From: Trichinella spiralis | Taxonomy: Eukaryota > Nematoda > Enoplea > Trichinellida > Trichinellidae | Length of the DNA stretch: 64,000 bases | Assembly (NCBI GenBank): GCA_000181795.3 | Contig: CM012955.1 | Coordinates: 11,310,259-11,374,258, forward strand | Direction of reading: 5' to 3' | Shown: positions 35,413-47,089 of the stretch, piece after piece | Numbering within the stretch: position 1 is the stretch's first letter | How the letters are laid out: each line of letters starts with the position of its first letter | The notes under the pieces: generated by a model | Seen by the model: only the letters and a program-made list of their open reading frames with translations | What the model was told of the DNA's origin: nothing | Databases searched by the model: none | Program-made: the position numbers and the translations under genes

Positions 35413-36824
35413 ATGTCAACTTTGCAAATAAGGGAAGATTTTGAGTTCGAACCAAAAATGGAAGTTTGTTCAAGTCTCGGAAGTTTAAAAGTACAAACAA
35501 AGTTCGAAAATTTTTTTACTGCTTTTCTTGAAAATCAACTGAATACAGTAAGGAGCTCAAATTACAAAAATTTAAATGGTATTCTTGTATCACTGTAAGA
35601 AATTGTTTCACTTTAAATGTGTTAACTTCTATTCATTATCATATTTAAGTCAATGTGTGAGTGTTTTTTCATAAAAAAATTTCTTTTGTCCTCTTTTATT
35701 ATAGTTTTTTTAGTTTTTATTAATTTTTGGTTGTTAGTTTTTGAAATTGTTGTTGTATTGTTCATGTATCATTAGTTTTGCGTTCAATGAATGAACTAGT
35801 TTTATACTAATTGTTACTGTTTCTAATACTGAAATATTTATTTGGTGAATTTTTAAAGTGCCTTTTTATTGATTTATTTGTGCGTATATGTATTATATGC
35901 AATTAATTGGCTGATTGCGTGCGTGTTACTCTTAATTTTTCTTTTAATGTAGTATAATGTTTCAAACCTTTTACATTACGAAAAATTATCATAGATGTGA
36001 TGCATGGTAGATACGAAGTATTTTTTCGCTTTTTAAATTATTTTTTTATTTTATTTTTGTTTCTAATATTTTTTCAAATATCTATAATTATGTTGATTAT
36101 ATATGGCAGCAGTCAGTTACTTGTGCATAATTATCAAGACGAGTGATTTTTGTTTGATTTTTTTTGTTTTGCAGAACGAATGGTAACAGTTATTTAATGA
36201 ATGTTGTTTTGGCCAGCTGCCAGTTTTTATCTGACTTTTTCACCACATTTGTTTATATATTTTGTAGATTCTAGATAAAGCGACAGAAGAGCAGTATGAT
36301 GTGTCTGATTGTTACAACACTTCACTTCTACCATTTTCATTTGCATTATCGATGAAGAACTATATGTTTGATAAAAGTTAGTGAGCAGTGGAATTTTGAC
36401 GACCAAATTAATGCAGACCAAAAACAAATAGGTAAATACTGATTTATTTTTTCAATTTTCAATTTAATGTTATGAAAAGTTTGCACATACTGCACTTTCA
36501 GATGCTGCATGAAAACTCAGTCATGAATTGCAAAATGGGAAAGCGGGAAAATTTGTACAAACTGACGGATAATATTTTGATTAAGGTGAGCATGATACAT
36601 TTTTATTACTGTGAATTTTTGCATACACGAAAATTATTTAAAATTCTTTTATTTTCAACATATAAGGGTAGTTTAGCAATGTGTAAAAGGGAATTGGAAC
36701 GTTTCTTCGACATTTTCAGTTTTTTGGGTTTAATCGCTTTTATTTGTAATTAAACAGTGAATTTTATCATTTCCAGGTGCATCGTTTGAAACGCACTCAT
36801 TTATGCAAATTTTCAAATTTTTGA
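35413..36824 (+). CDS. Unknown small spliced gene (model incomplete)
   Basis: Four exon-like blocks read well on the plus strand. 35413-35547 is ATG-initiated, 45 codons (KVQTKFENFFTAFLENQLNT), with a GTAAGG donor in phase 0. 36268-36376 follows TTTGTAG and reads LDKATEEQYDVSDCYNTS, with a GTTAGT donor in phase 1. 36502-36585 follows CACTTTCAG and reads NCKMGKRENLYKLTDNILIK, phase 0 both sides. 36777-36824 follows TTTCCAG and reads VHRLKRTHLCKFSNF, then stop. Junctions 1-2 and 3-4 keep frame. Junction 2-3 does not with the donors I can see, so an exon is missing, a weak donor is used, or the gene is decayed. No domain is recognised; the product would be about 120 residues, charged and helix-prone. 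Confidence 0.35.
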
Positions 36825-36873
36825 CAATTCATTTTTTCATGAATTTTGCACAATTTTTGTTCGTTTCAAAATT

Positions 36874-37053
36874 TCAATTTCCAAACCAATTTATCACGTT
36901 AATGAAACTGTTGCCCCATTTGCAACAGCGAGCTTCTGTTATCTTCGTGGAGAGTTTGCGTTTAGAGGTCTGTCTTGCAATCTTCGTGAGGTGTTCATTC
37001 AGTTTATCATTAGCTGCTGCTGACCTGATTTTTCCATATTTCTGCTCACAATC
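36874..37053 (-). CDS. Coding-like open frame without ATG (possible exon)
   Basis: A 59-codon minus-strand frame, open between stops, with the composition of a real soluble protein: KYGKIRSAAANDKLNEHLTK then IARQTSKRKLSTKITEARCC. It has no Met, so it would have to be an internal or terminal exon. The plus-strand frame over it is hydrophobic, as expected of an antisense shadow. No family is recognised. Confidence 0.25.
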   Translation of the reverse strand, partial: DCEQKYGKIRSAAANDKLNEHLTKIARQTSKRKLSTKITEARCCKWGNSFINVINWFGN

Positions 37054-37234
37054 TTAGCTGCAATAGCAATCTTTCCATTTAAATTCAAGACAAATATTAA
37101 TTCTGCCCTACGGCCTCATCCAAAATGAATCATTAAATGTGTAATGTATTCAAACCGATATATGATTGTCCACATTGCAAGTTTGAATTGTTTCAGTTAC
37201 TTTATTCACGATTTTTTTCAAATTATTATGTAAA

Positions 37235-38435
37235 ATCAGCAATAACAATGAGATCTGGTCATTGCGTGGGTTAGTTGGTCTGTAATTGTCATCTTTTTCA
37301 CTTTGCCATTCATTTCATTTGCTGGAAAGTAAAATTACAAAAATTCTACGTGAAGTTTCCAAGAATCATCATCTTTTGTTAAAAAGCTTCAATTTAGACG
37401 TGTGTTACCACTTCCAGTTGCATCTTTTCCCCATAGTCAGTATTTTTTGTTGAATTAGTTATATTATTGTTGGATAATTGTTTATTAAGCTAGATGACAA
37501 ATCCGTATTATCATGAAGAAATTATACATACATCTTGTTTGCTTTTTAAGTGAAATTATTGAATCATTGGTTCCATTACACTGTTTTATTGTATAATAGT
37601 CGTCTTGGTCACAAGTGAAGTCGAATGAGTTATTATTGTTCCACCAAGTTTATAGGTGATTAATTTTCCACTGAGACGGATGCGATTTGCCTTTTAAATT
37701 ATTTTCCGCGTTTCATTTTAGCAAACAATAATGCATTAACGTCTGCTGTTCCTTATCTATTAGCAAATTTGATTTCAGTGATTTAACATTCAATTGGTCA
37801 TGAATGCTGGTGCAGCGATAACAACTTTACGTTATCTTTGCCGAGTCCTTGCGCTTGGCGGCCTGTTTTGCTTGGTTGCTTGGATGTTCATTAAATATAC
37901 CGCTGCTTCACTATTTCTGGACACAATCTCAATTCCAATGGCAATCGGATCTGCTGAATTTGCCGTCAGAAGCGATTCTTCGAATAGTGATCGTTGTCCT
38001 GTCTCGTCTCCAATTTCTCCTACAATGCTATTTTGCAACATGTCATACGGTAAGTACTCTTTTTTTTTAATTGCAATTGTCTCAGAGCTTATCCACTTTG
38101 GGGACGTAGTTTGTGACGCTTTCATTGTGAAACTGTGACACTTAGCTAATCGTAATTGATGAAGCATTTCTGTCGGTGCAGGGTTAAAGTGTATTTTTTT
38201 TCCTTTAAATATTTTACTGAAATTTTCATCAAATGTCACTTGGTCTGCAGATATTAGCTTTAAGCAATGATCGTATCATTGCGTGGGTTGTTAGCAGGAG
38301 CTGAACAGTATTCTGTTTTCTTGACTTTGCAATTCATCGTGCTTGGAAGTGAAATTTTAAACTTTGTATGTGGTGAAATTGAGAAGCGATAGTTTCTCAC
38401 TGGATGATCAGCTTAAATTTGTGCGAGTGTTGTTA
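37235..38435. repeat. Diverged direct duplication, copies about 1 kb apart
   Basis: About 37235-37410 and 38255-38435 align: GGTCATTGCGTGGGTTAG against TATCATTGCGTGGGTTGT, ACTTTGCCATTCAT against ACTTTGCAATTCAT, CTGGAAAGTAAAATT against TTGGAAGTGAAATTT, and TTCAATTTAGACGTGTG against CTTAAATTTGTGCGAGTG. Similarity fades on both sides. It is a second, independent case of local duplication in this window. Confidence 0.55.
37832..38239 (-). CDS. Hypothetical protein, 135-codon frame
   Basis: A minus-strand frame with ATG at 38239 and stop at 37832. The second half has soluble-protein composition (GEIGDETGQRSLFEESLL, IGIEIVSRNSEAAVYLMN). The plus strand over the same DNA offers a rival: TTTGATTTCAG at 37779, ATG at 37800 and a perfect GTAAGT donor at 38050, reading a hydrophobic 83-residue start, plus a third frame with an F-box-like DLLNLPSEAILRIV. 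I cannot decide. The splice signals favour plus; the composition favours minus. Confidence 0.3.
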   Translation of the reverse strand: MTFDENFSKIFKGKKIHFNPAPTEMLHQLRLAKCHSFTMKASQTTSPKWISSETIAIKKKEYLPYDMLQNSIVGEIGDETGQRSLFEESLLTANSADPIAIGIEIVSRNSEAAVYLMNIQATKQNRPPSARTRQR

Positions 38436-39524
38436 TTTTTATTTAAAATGTTGTGTTGATCAGTTAATTAAGCCAAATAATAAAACAGAATAGCTGTAAT
38501 GAGAAAATTTGTATAGTGAGTGTCTGTAGAATCTCTCACAGAGCGGTCGCATCGGTTGTGCAGTGTGACGATATTATTTACGTTCCTGATATTATTTACT
38601 CTAGCTAGCAGTTAGCTTATCTGTTAACGTGGAGTCGTTGTATGATTGATAGCATTTATTTTTTCTTTAACAAATGTTACGCCCGTGTTCGGTATCATGT
38701 ATTATAGTAGTTGTAAATTTTCTCAATTTCATTGGATGTGTGAAAATTTTATCACTGCAAATGTGTTTTTCGCATAAAATGTTGATTTTACGAGCATTTT
38801 CTGGAACATTACTTTTCTAAATTAAGCCACGCTGAGTGGCATCAGGCAAGCAGAGTTGATATTGCTTTGACTACAATAATTACACTGTTTTCAATAAGCA
38901 GTAAAGTGCGCATTGAAAATTGATTCAAAAAACATTAATGAACACTCATATGCAGGTTATTAATGTAAAAATTGCCGCCTGAGATAAAATTATTTAGCGC
39001 CTTTAGTAAATTGGAAAGTGTGGTTTAATTTTCGAAAAGCATTTATGAATTGGGGAAAACTGCTCTTGTCAACGCAACTGCGGTCACAGGGCGTGACATG
39101 CAGCGGTTTTAGGCTATATTTTGTGTGCTCTTCTACCGTATGGCTAAAATTATTGTTCAATATTGTGTTTTATCTTCCCAAAGTAGAAACAGATTATTTA
39201 TTTAATGCGACAAAGTAGTGGCAGAAAGAGAAAAGTGTGAAAAATATTCGATTGAAAATAAAAACTTATTTGGAAAAGATGAATTACAATTAAGTGAACC
39301 ATGAAAATTATATTGGCCGTATGGGCATGGTGGGGCATAAAAACTGAACAGTCGACCTTCCATCTTCTTCGTACCTGGTGTCAGTAAGTATCATATCATT
39401 AGGCTTGTATTCAATCAAGCGGTGGAAACCAGACTTGCTGACCTGTCATGCAATGTCATTGGCTCTCTGTCAGCCAGTTTAAGATAGAAAAGCGAAATTC
39501 GTACAACTAAATCTCCATTCAGAG
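38436..39524. other. Intergenic upstream of the cuticlin-like gene
   Basis: AT-rich, with no coding-like frame. It presumably includes the cuticlin promoter. CCATTCAG just before the ATG could be an acceptor for trans-splicing or for an untranslated 5' exon. Confidence 0.45.
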
Positions 39525-40070
39525 ATGATGGCTAATTGGAAGTTAAGTGTTATTCTTTGCAACAGTTTGGCTGTGCTTGTGTTTGTCGACGGTGGGGTGT
39601 TGAAAAGAATACGACGCGATGAAGCAGCGGCATTGTATCGACAGGATGAAGTCGAAATACCAGACGAAGCGATAATTCAACTGCCGTATGCAGTTTTTCC
39701 CGAACCAAATTGCGCATATTCAGTGCACGCTGGTGGACCCAGTGGTCCGTTGATCAATTCCATTTCTATCGGAGATCTTGTCTACCACAAATGGAGTTGT
39801 GCCACATCATCACAGTCGCAAAAGCTTTACTGCATCTCTGTGCATAATTGTACAGTTGGCAACAATCGCCGGATGTATCCAATAATTGATTCGAACGGCT
39901 GCACTTTAGAACCGTCAGTTGTACCAAGCGTTACTTATCCTAACGATCTCGAAGGTGGAATTTTGAGCCATGCTTTTTCACTTGGATTTAGCGATCCAAC
40001 GTTAGCTTTTCAGTGTAAGATTAAGTTGTTGATTAAAGAAAATGGCGTGTGTCCAAGAAAAAAATGTTAA
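39525..40070 (+). CDS. Cuticlin-like secreted protein with a lone ZP-C module
   Basis: Cuticlins are ZP-domain proteins that polymerise in nematode cuticle. This intronless frame of 181 residues starts with a signal peptide (about 1-24, LSVILCNSLAVLVFVDGG), then a furin-like KRIRR at 27-31. Residues 60-181 match the cuticlin ZP-C half: PNCAYSVHAGGPSGP, SIGDLVYHKWSC, LYCISVHNCTV, IIDSNGCTLEP, TYPNDLEGG and LAFQCKIKLLIKENGVCP. Eight Cys outside the signal (63, 92, 103, 109, 126, 164, 176, 181) match the family spacing. The ZP-N half and the C-terminal membrane anchor of ordinary cuticlins are absent. It may be a complete short paralogue, or a retrocopied or truncated gene. The frame is intact. 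AATAAA lies 90 bases after the stop. Confidence 0.88.
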   Translation: MMANWKLSVILCNSLAVLVFVDGGVLKRIRRDEAAALYRQDEVEIPDEAIIQLPYAVFPEPNCAYSVHAGGPSGPLINSISIGDLVYHKWSCATSSQSQKLYCISVHNCTVGNNRRMYPIIDSNGCTLEPSVVPSVTYPNDLEGGILSHAFSLGFSDPTLAFQCKIKLLIKENGVCPRKKC

Positions 40071-40160
40071 TTTTTTACATACATACGTACATGTATGTTA
40101 TATATATATATGATATGTAGGCGTGCGTGTGTGTGTGTGCTTCAGCATATATTTTAATCA

Positions 40161-40166
40161 AATAAA
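40161..40166 (+). terminator. Polyadenylation signal of the cuticlin-like gene
   Basis: AATAAA in AATCAAATAAAAAGC, about 90 bases downstream of the stop, a usual nematode 3' UTR length. Confidence 0.55.
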
Positions 40167-43100
40167 AAGCTTTTGTAAAGCCTTTGTTGAATATTATACT
40201 GCTATAAATGCTTGGTAATGGAAAAATCGAATGTTCTTCTACCATGATGCATGGATATGTATTTTGTTGGTACATTTGTATGCAGAGGTCATTGCGTTTA
40301 TGTAAGCAGGTCAGCAGCCGACTTCTGATGTAATGATAATTGCAAATCAAGTTTACTTTTCTTTATGCAGAAAAAGCTGTCATCTTGCTACATGAAATAC
40401 AAATGAAACAACCTGTTTTCTGCATGACAGTGTTGATGGATCAAGCGTTCAGGATGGAACATTACTACTGCTGACCTGTCAAGATTCGTACAAAACAACA
40501 TGCTTTTGGGGGAAAGAGCAAATTTTCAGCGAAACTATTTTTAAACAATAGCATGCCCATGTCAGGCTTGCAGCATGTTCTTATGTTTCAGATTTTCAAA
40601 AAGTCGCACAACTTTGGAAAATTAAAAATTATTCCGCAGGTGATATTAGTTTGCTTCAGTGTGAAAAGCATTTTTCTATAGCATGGCTTTTGCTGATCCG
40701 TTCGGTTTTTATATTCTCTTTTCTAAATCTGGAATGCTTTTTGGAATAGTAACTTTTTTCCTTATTTCCAACTTTATATATTCCTTTTTTTGCTGTATAA
40801 AAGAAACTGCATTTTCTAATATTGGCATATAGTATTTATGTAGAGGATAAATTACACGATTGATCTGATTGAAGGTTGAGGTCCATTGGTTTGGTATTTT
40901 TTTCTTTGCAATTGATACATTTGAAATGTCATTTATTATTTATGTGATTTATTCGGTGTGAATTAGCGATTGTAATTGCAACGATCATTTCATTTTCATC
41001 TAAAGTGACAAGCTAAAAATAAAATTTAATTAAACATATTTTTGACTGTTTGCATCACTTTCATGAACGTCGGTTCTGAGTAGTTTTAAAAAGCATTCAA
41101 ATGTTGAAAAGTAACTGAAACACTGACAGAAAGTAAAAGATGAAGCATGCTTTCTAGTAGTTCAATAATTGAATTATTAAAGTCAAAAACATATTTTGCA
41201 TAACTTCACAACCCCATGTTGGACGTGTTTAAGCTGTTTTGATTTAGTTGATTTGTATTTTAATATCTATTCATGTTGTATTTCTTAAAACATTATTACG
41301 GGAGGCAAAGTTTTCAACACACACTTGATTTAAGTTTTCAAGTTGATTTTGATGTTTCTTCCAAAATTACAATTCAGTATTTATATATTAAGCATAACAT
41401 GAAATTATTAAAAGCTTTATCGGTAGAGTATAATCATTCAGATTAATTTTTCAAATTTCCAGTGCTTAAATTTTATCACAAAAAAAGAATATACATTTGT
41501 GCTTAAGCAGTCTGTTCGAATGTGAGATCAGTAAGAAATATATTTACTGTTAGATGCATTTTCAGATCATCTGTGCGTGTATAGTTGCTTGTTCAAGAGA
41601 GAGATATTTGCCAAACTGCTCACATTTTACAGTTTTGAAATGAAAATCCACTTTGTACAAAGTTCGTTTTCGAATATATTGCCAAGCAAGCTTCACAAAG
41701 TCCAAACTCGCCAGTTTCTTTTCTTACTTGAGAGATGAGCATTGGATAAAATTTGGAACGTATATGAATGATTGAGTTGTTTGTCTTTAAATTCATAAAT
41801 CTTTAATTTTCGGCTAATAGAAACTGTGTAAATCATTTTTTACTGCTTAAACATGTCAGCGTTTGCTGTTTGCTTCATACCCTTTGGCTAGCAGTAGTAA
41901 TAGTAGTAGTAGTAGTACCAGTATAATATATTTATTATAATTGATGTTGAAACGTTCGGTTTAGTTCTTTATTGGCCTTTTCGCTTCAAGAAATAGCTTT
42001 AAATCAATTAACAATAAAATGATCAATTTCATTGAACAAGTGTTGACCAGAGATAGAAGGATTTTTATGAGAGTGGGAGGAATTCGTTTTATCAAGTTTG
42101 TTCTGTTCAGAGATTCTGTCTGTATTTCTTCGCTTTCCGAAAGAAATTGTGCGTAATTAAAGGAAAATGCTGACGTAACAGCAGAGCATTTGCCAAACTT
42201 ACAGCTGCTGAAAAAGCTGCAATTTGTTTTGCTTTTTCAGAAATATGACGGAAAAATTCCATATTTATCATTTTGTTTGCCAACATCCGCTAAACAATAT
42301 AAGACTACTTTATTATGAATGAATATTATTAATAGTACTATTATTATCAAAATGAAGGGATTCTTTTGGAAATGCTTTTTATTTTATTTTTTAAATTAAA
42401 CAAAAATCAATTGCAAACCGAATTTTTGCAATTAGCTATTGCTCAGTGTTGTGCAAATTGTATTCTTTTGGCAAGATTGATTTTGATACAATGAATGTTG
42501 CACGTTTGTTAAATCAGTTTCGACGTCTCTAGTTCAGCTAGCCACAGCATGAGCTTGCATCACAGGCGTAAAAGAATTCATTGTTTTTTTACTGGTCAAT
42601 TTGATATTTTGCATCAACTCTTCATATCTTCTTTTTTTTTAATTTTTTGCTTTATGATTTTATTCGCCAGGTAAACGTTATCCAATTAAGTGGTTGCTTT
42701 TCTATTTATATTTCTTCATTTCCATTTTGTGATCGTATTAAAATTAAACCATAATCTAGTTGAAGAGGTTTGTGCAGTTTTTGAAAAAAAAGAGAATCTT
42801 TGTAGATTTAGCTAAAAAAATGCTTCAGCGTTCGATTCTTGTTCAGTTTTCTGCGACAAGTTCTAAAGTAATGTCAAAAGAAAGACGAAATACATCTTTT
42901 GCAACATTTCCATTATTATTTATACCAATAACAGGGAAATGGGAATTTATTTGCACTTGAAATATTCATGGAATGTAGCAGATTTAATTTGGTTCTCTGT
43001 AGTTTGTGAAATGATCGCTGTGACTTTATGAAACCTGTTTGCTAATCTGCGAGATAAGAGAATATCAATGAAGCCGACGCTGAAAAATATCCTCATTGAA

Positions 43101-43988
43101 TATAGCTTGCAAAAGGGTTACCATTTTATACTGTCTATGAATAAAACTCGGTCATGATAATTTTTAATCACATTAACCACAAGGCATATGTAAATATTAT
43201 ACTTTGCTTTATTTGTTTAATTATTATTATTATTCATTAGTCACTTGTACGTGAAAATTGATAATTTATATGTAAGATTATGCTGCAAATTTGAAAGAAT
43301 GTACTGACGTGATGACAGAATTTTGTAGGAACTTTATTTTTTTTAAATATAACATTGAAACGAAAGACGGTAGTTGATCTGCGTGAAAATGAGTTCAAAA
43401 GCTTCTAAAGTATGCAATTAGCTTGTAGAATAAGCGTAAACGCTCCTTCTGTCTTATATACTATTCTTCTAAAGTGGTTTAAATTCAAACTCAGCTCAAC
43501 TGTTCAGAAATTTGAAATTTGAATGTATATGATTGTTTTCAATAAAGATCTTCTATATCTAACCATATACCATGTTCGTGGCATTATTAGTAATAATTCT
43601 TAATTGTAGTAAAACTTTTCAAATTGAATTTACATTTATCACATATTTATCTTAGAATATCCTGAGAATATTCTACAATAACTGAATGTTAAATGATTCA
43701 TTTGAAGCAAAATGAAGAATATAAATGTTGAAATTTTTATTACGTTCTTTTGTTGAAAGATTTGTTTAAAGATTTTCAAGACTTATTTTATTTTTACATT
43801 TTCATGAAAAAAGTGTAGTTGCAATGATTGTTATAATAGACTTATTTGATGAAATGCGGAAGCTATTTAACTAATTGTTATTTGTGACAGCAAGAAGACG
43901 ATTTTGTACCTTTTGTCCTTCAATAATGATCAGTTTGTCCTTGTCCCAAAGTTACGATGACCTTCTTTTTTAAAAGCTAACTATTTAA
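40167..43988. other. Gene desert, first part
   Basis: AT-rich intergenic DNA. A (TAG)n run lies at about 41895-41918. A 66-codon Lys-rich frame at 42760-42960 lacks an ATG and splice signals and is probably chance. Confidence 0.5.
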
Positions 43989-44126
43989 ATGAAAAATGTT
44001 CTTCCACGTAACGAATGGGATAATTTAGATCGATTTTCAGTGTTCAGAAATCATCTAGGACGACAGGCAGCAATAGCCGGATGTGTGAATGATTTTCTCG
44101 AAAAAATCCCTTTCACACCAATGTAA
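43989..44126 (+). CDS. Small ORF, 45 residues, protein-like
   Basis: ATG at 43989 opens MKNVLPRNEWDNLDRFS, then HLGRQAAIAGCVNDFLEK and a stop. Mixed charged and hydrophobic residues and third-position G/C codons (GCC GGA TGT GTG) stand out from the flanks. GATTTTCAG at 44040 could be an acceptor inside it and AAT|GTAATA at the end a donor, so it may be an internal exon (44041-44122) rather than a small gene. No family is recognised. Confidence 0.35.
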   Translation: MKNVLPRNEWDNLDRFSVFRNHLGRQAAIAGCVNDFLEKIPFTPM

Positions 44127-45356
44127 TATTTTAGCAAAAATATTTCATTTCAATTGTTTCTGCTTTTGCAGTTTAGAAAATTGGAAATCGGTTAATTTGT
44201 AAAATGTAAAATATGTAACTTTTTGAGGCAACACACATCAGAAGTATCACAAATTATTGCTAATATTATTTTCTTTTTGTTTTTAATTTGTCAGCAACTT
44301 TGAAATTTGAATGTGAAAGCATGCTGCAATTAATGTAAATTAAATCATCTATTTAGTTGAAAATAGGTTATTCAAATTTAACAAAAGCTATCGATTGATC
44401 AACTTTAACATATAGGGCATTTACAGCATATATCAAAGATAAATAAATGTATTGGATAAAACAACCCCAATAGCAGTATGTATATTTGATTAGGAATTAT
44501 GAAATATTTTTAATTACTGAAATTATCCAGTATGCAATACAGTTTTTGTTAGCCTGTAAAAAGGATCTTGATCAAATTTCTTTTACTGTTCAATTGCAAA
44601 TGCTTCGTTCATCTTGAACAACAACAACCGATAACTGTTTGTTTATCATCAGGCTGCTAAAATCTATCTAATTATTTTTTTCGGATGTTTACGACAATGA
44701 AAATCAATATTAATTGATAATCTGCAATGGCAGGGCTTGAAAAGCGTTGATAATAAAAGTTTTTTCTTTTTACTTAAAAAATATGCATTCCAGATATTTT
44801 TAATATTTCCGTACTCTTTTTTTTATAGTAATGCGCAAATTAATATGAATCGATAAATTGCTTACAGTTATTTTAAAACAAAATACAAATAAATAATTGT
44901 TGAGAAGAAGCGAGAGCACAGTTTATTTTCAAAATTAAATGAGATTTTATTAAAAGTGAAGTTTTCTAAAGCAACTTTATGAAGAAGAGCATCCTAGCAG
45001 TGCATAATTTTTCCTCTGTACTGATCATCCAATTCAGTTTTGTTGAATCGAATAAACTTTTCTCTTTTTGTCATCTTGAACAATTGAATTTAGTTGACAT
45101 AATTTAAAAATATTGACAAATGGAAGGAAGTTTTATCCCAATTTCAAGCGATTGTTAGCTGATCAGAATGTTTGTTGTTTCTATGCAAATTTTGAATTTT
45201 TTTGCGATTTGTTCGCGTTGTTGTTTATTTTTTTGAATCATTACTATTCGTCAATGATGAATTTTTTTTTTAATTTTGCATGAATAATTTTCACTGACTG
45301 AAGTAACGTTTGATTCGTGTTTTCTTGCGTGCTTAGAATAAATAAGCGCTTTTCTC

Positions 45357-45627
45357 ATGCTTGACATTTTGCCGAATGAGAACGGCAAGCAGCACTTTGA
45401 AGACACGAAAAAGCCGATTCCACCATTGACCACTTTTGATTGATATTTTTTGGACAAATTTAATTTGTTTTTATTTTTTTCAACTTGGAAATGATTTGCT
45501 TTCAGCAGCCGAATACAATAAGCAGGGAAATAAGCGCTTTGTTACTATTCTCTTTGTGACATCGAATGATATGATGAACGTGATGAAAATTTCACTTGCA
45601 AAATTTGCAAAATATGCTTTTAGCTAA
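45357..45627 (+). CDS. Two coding-like islands (possible exons, unknown gene)
   Basis: 45357-45443 reads an ATG-initiated 28-codon hydrophilic peptide (MLDILPNENGKQHFEDTKK, then PIPPLTTFD) and stops. 45506-45627 follows GCTTTCAG and reads AEYNKQGNKRFVTILFVTS on to a stop. No donor joins the two in frame. The first block is also open on the minus strand (45251-45457), which contains a Cys/Phe-rich peptide. Presented as candidates only. Confidence 0.2.
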
Positions 45628-45983
45628 AGTGTCTTTTTGGTAAAAGTTTGCATGTTTTTTTCTTATTGTTTTTTGAATGGGGTGGGGTGGGGAGGTTCTA
45701 CAAGCTACTTGAAATAGGCTATTTTTCAGTAGTCGATGATTCAGAGATGAAATGCTTGTCGTATCTTTCATTTGCTCAGCATTATATACAGTTGTAATGA
45801 TGATAGAAGGTTATATGGAACTTTGTCCATATAAATACCGATTGTGATAGGATTGCATGCAAACTTCTCATAGTTAAATTGTAGTTAAATTTTGAATAGT
45901 CATGAAGCGGTTTGCTTGTAATTTTATTGTGAGTACTTTGCAAAAAAGATCAGTATATAGAAAATATATATTTTGCCAAGTGA

Positions 45984-46178
45984 TTATTATATTCATCTTG
46001 TGAGACAGACAATGTTGAAAATATTGACAAGCTTCAGCTTTGCTTGGTAAATTTGTTTACACCTTTCGTCGTCAGCACGCGTGCGCTGTTCACAAAGGGA
46101 CAATTTAAAATGGCACCTGAACGATGCGTTCATCACGTCAAGAAGCTTTTCAAGGACCTTCCTATCTTTGAGTGACAT
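45984..46178. CDS. Coding-like island open on both strands
   Basis: Minus strand: ATG at 46178, 61 codons, Lys/Asp/Arg-rich (MSLKDRKVLEKLLDVMNAS, CEQRTRADDERCKQIYQ). Plus strand, 45984-46175: 63 codons without an early Met (ETDNVENIDKLQLCLVN, MAPERCVHHVKKLFKDL). One is likely the shadow of the other. The minus reading has the better start and composition. Just upstream on the minus strand (about 46250-46165) a second frame reads EQVDTFEKASSKRMKSQKL. No domain is recognised; it could be a decayed gene. Confidence 0.28.
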
Positions 46179-47089
46179 GGAAGTTTAATTTTTGACTTTT
46201 CATTCGCTTTGACGATGCTTTTTCAAAGGTGTCAACCTGTTCTTGAACAACACAATTGAAATGCCAACAAATATACATTCTTCGGCCGCTTTACAAATTA
46301 ATTGAATTTCAATGTGAAATTTTACCAACAACAACAACAACATTTATTGGATAATATTTCTTTTTTATGAATGAAATGAGAAATTTAAACTAATAATTCT
46401 GTTGTTGTTGTTCTTGTTCATTCATTGTCTATTTCAATGAATTAATAGCAGCTTAAATATTTGAAATGGGAATTGAAATTTAAAATTGACAACATTCTTT
46501 TATGTGACAATTTTTGATTATTGCTTAATAATGAATATCTATTTAATAACAAGAAAGCAATGAACAAGCGTCTTTACCCAAGTGTTAATAATAGCGTGGT
46601 TTTCTTTTTCCTTGTTTTCCATTGATCAGGCTTAAAATGGTTTTGTTTTTTTTGGTTTTTTTCATGATTAAGCAAATTTAGTTGCATTTTTTGAAACACT
46701 ACTCTGCATACTTGATGAAAACTGATAATGGTGACAGATCATCGTTCGTCTTCAATAGGAAAAATGACTAATAATCACAAGAAACAACATTTGAGCGGGA
46801 TTATTTTTGAAATATTTTATTAAAAGGTTTATTTTTTTTCTCAACAAATTACAAGCCTGAACGCGAATGCTGTATTTTAATTTGAATATATTCCAATGAT
46901 AGAACTAATTTGGAACTTTGCAAATTTTGACATTTGAGCAGAAAAAAAAATTGTATGAAATTTTCACTTTTAAACAATCAACTACAAATAATCTATCTTG
47001 TATGGGAGATGATAGTGCGTAGATTTATGGAGTGGTCAAATTTTTGGTTGTAAGCATGATGTTGAATGTAATTTAATACTGGTAAGTGA

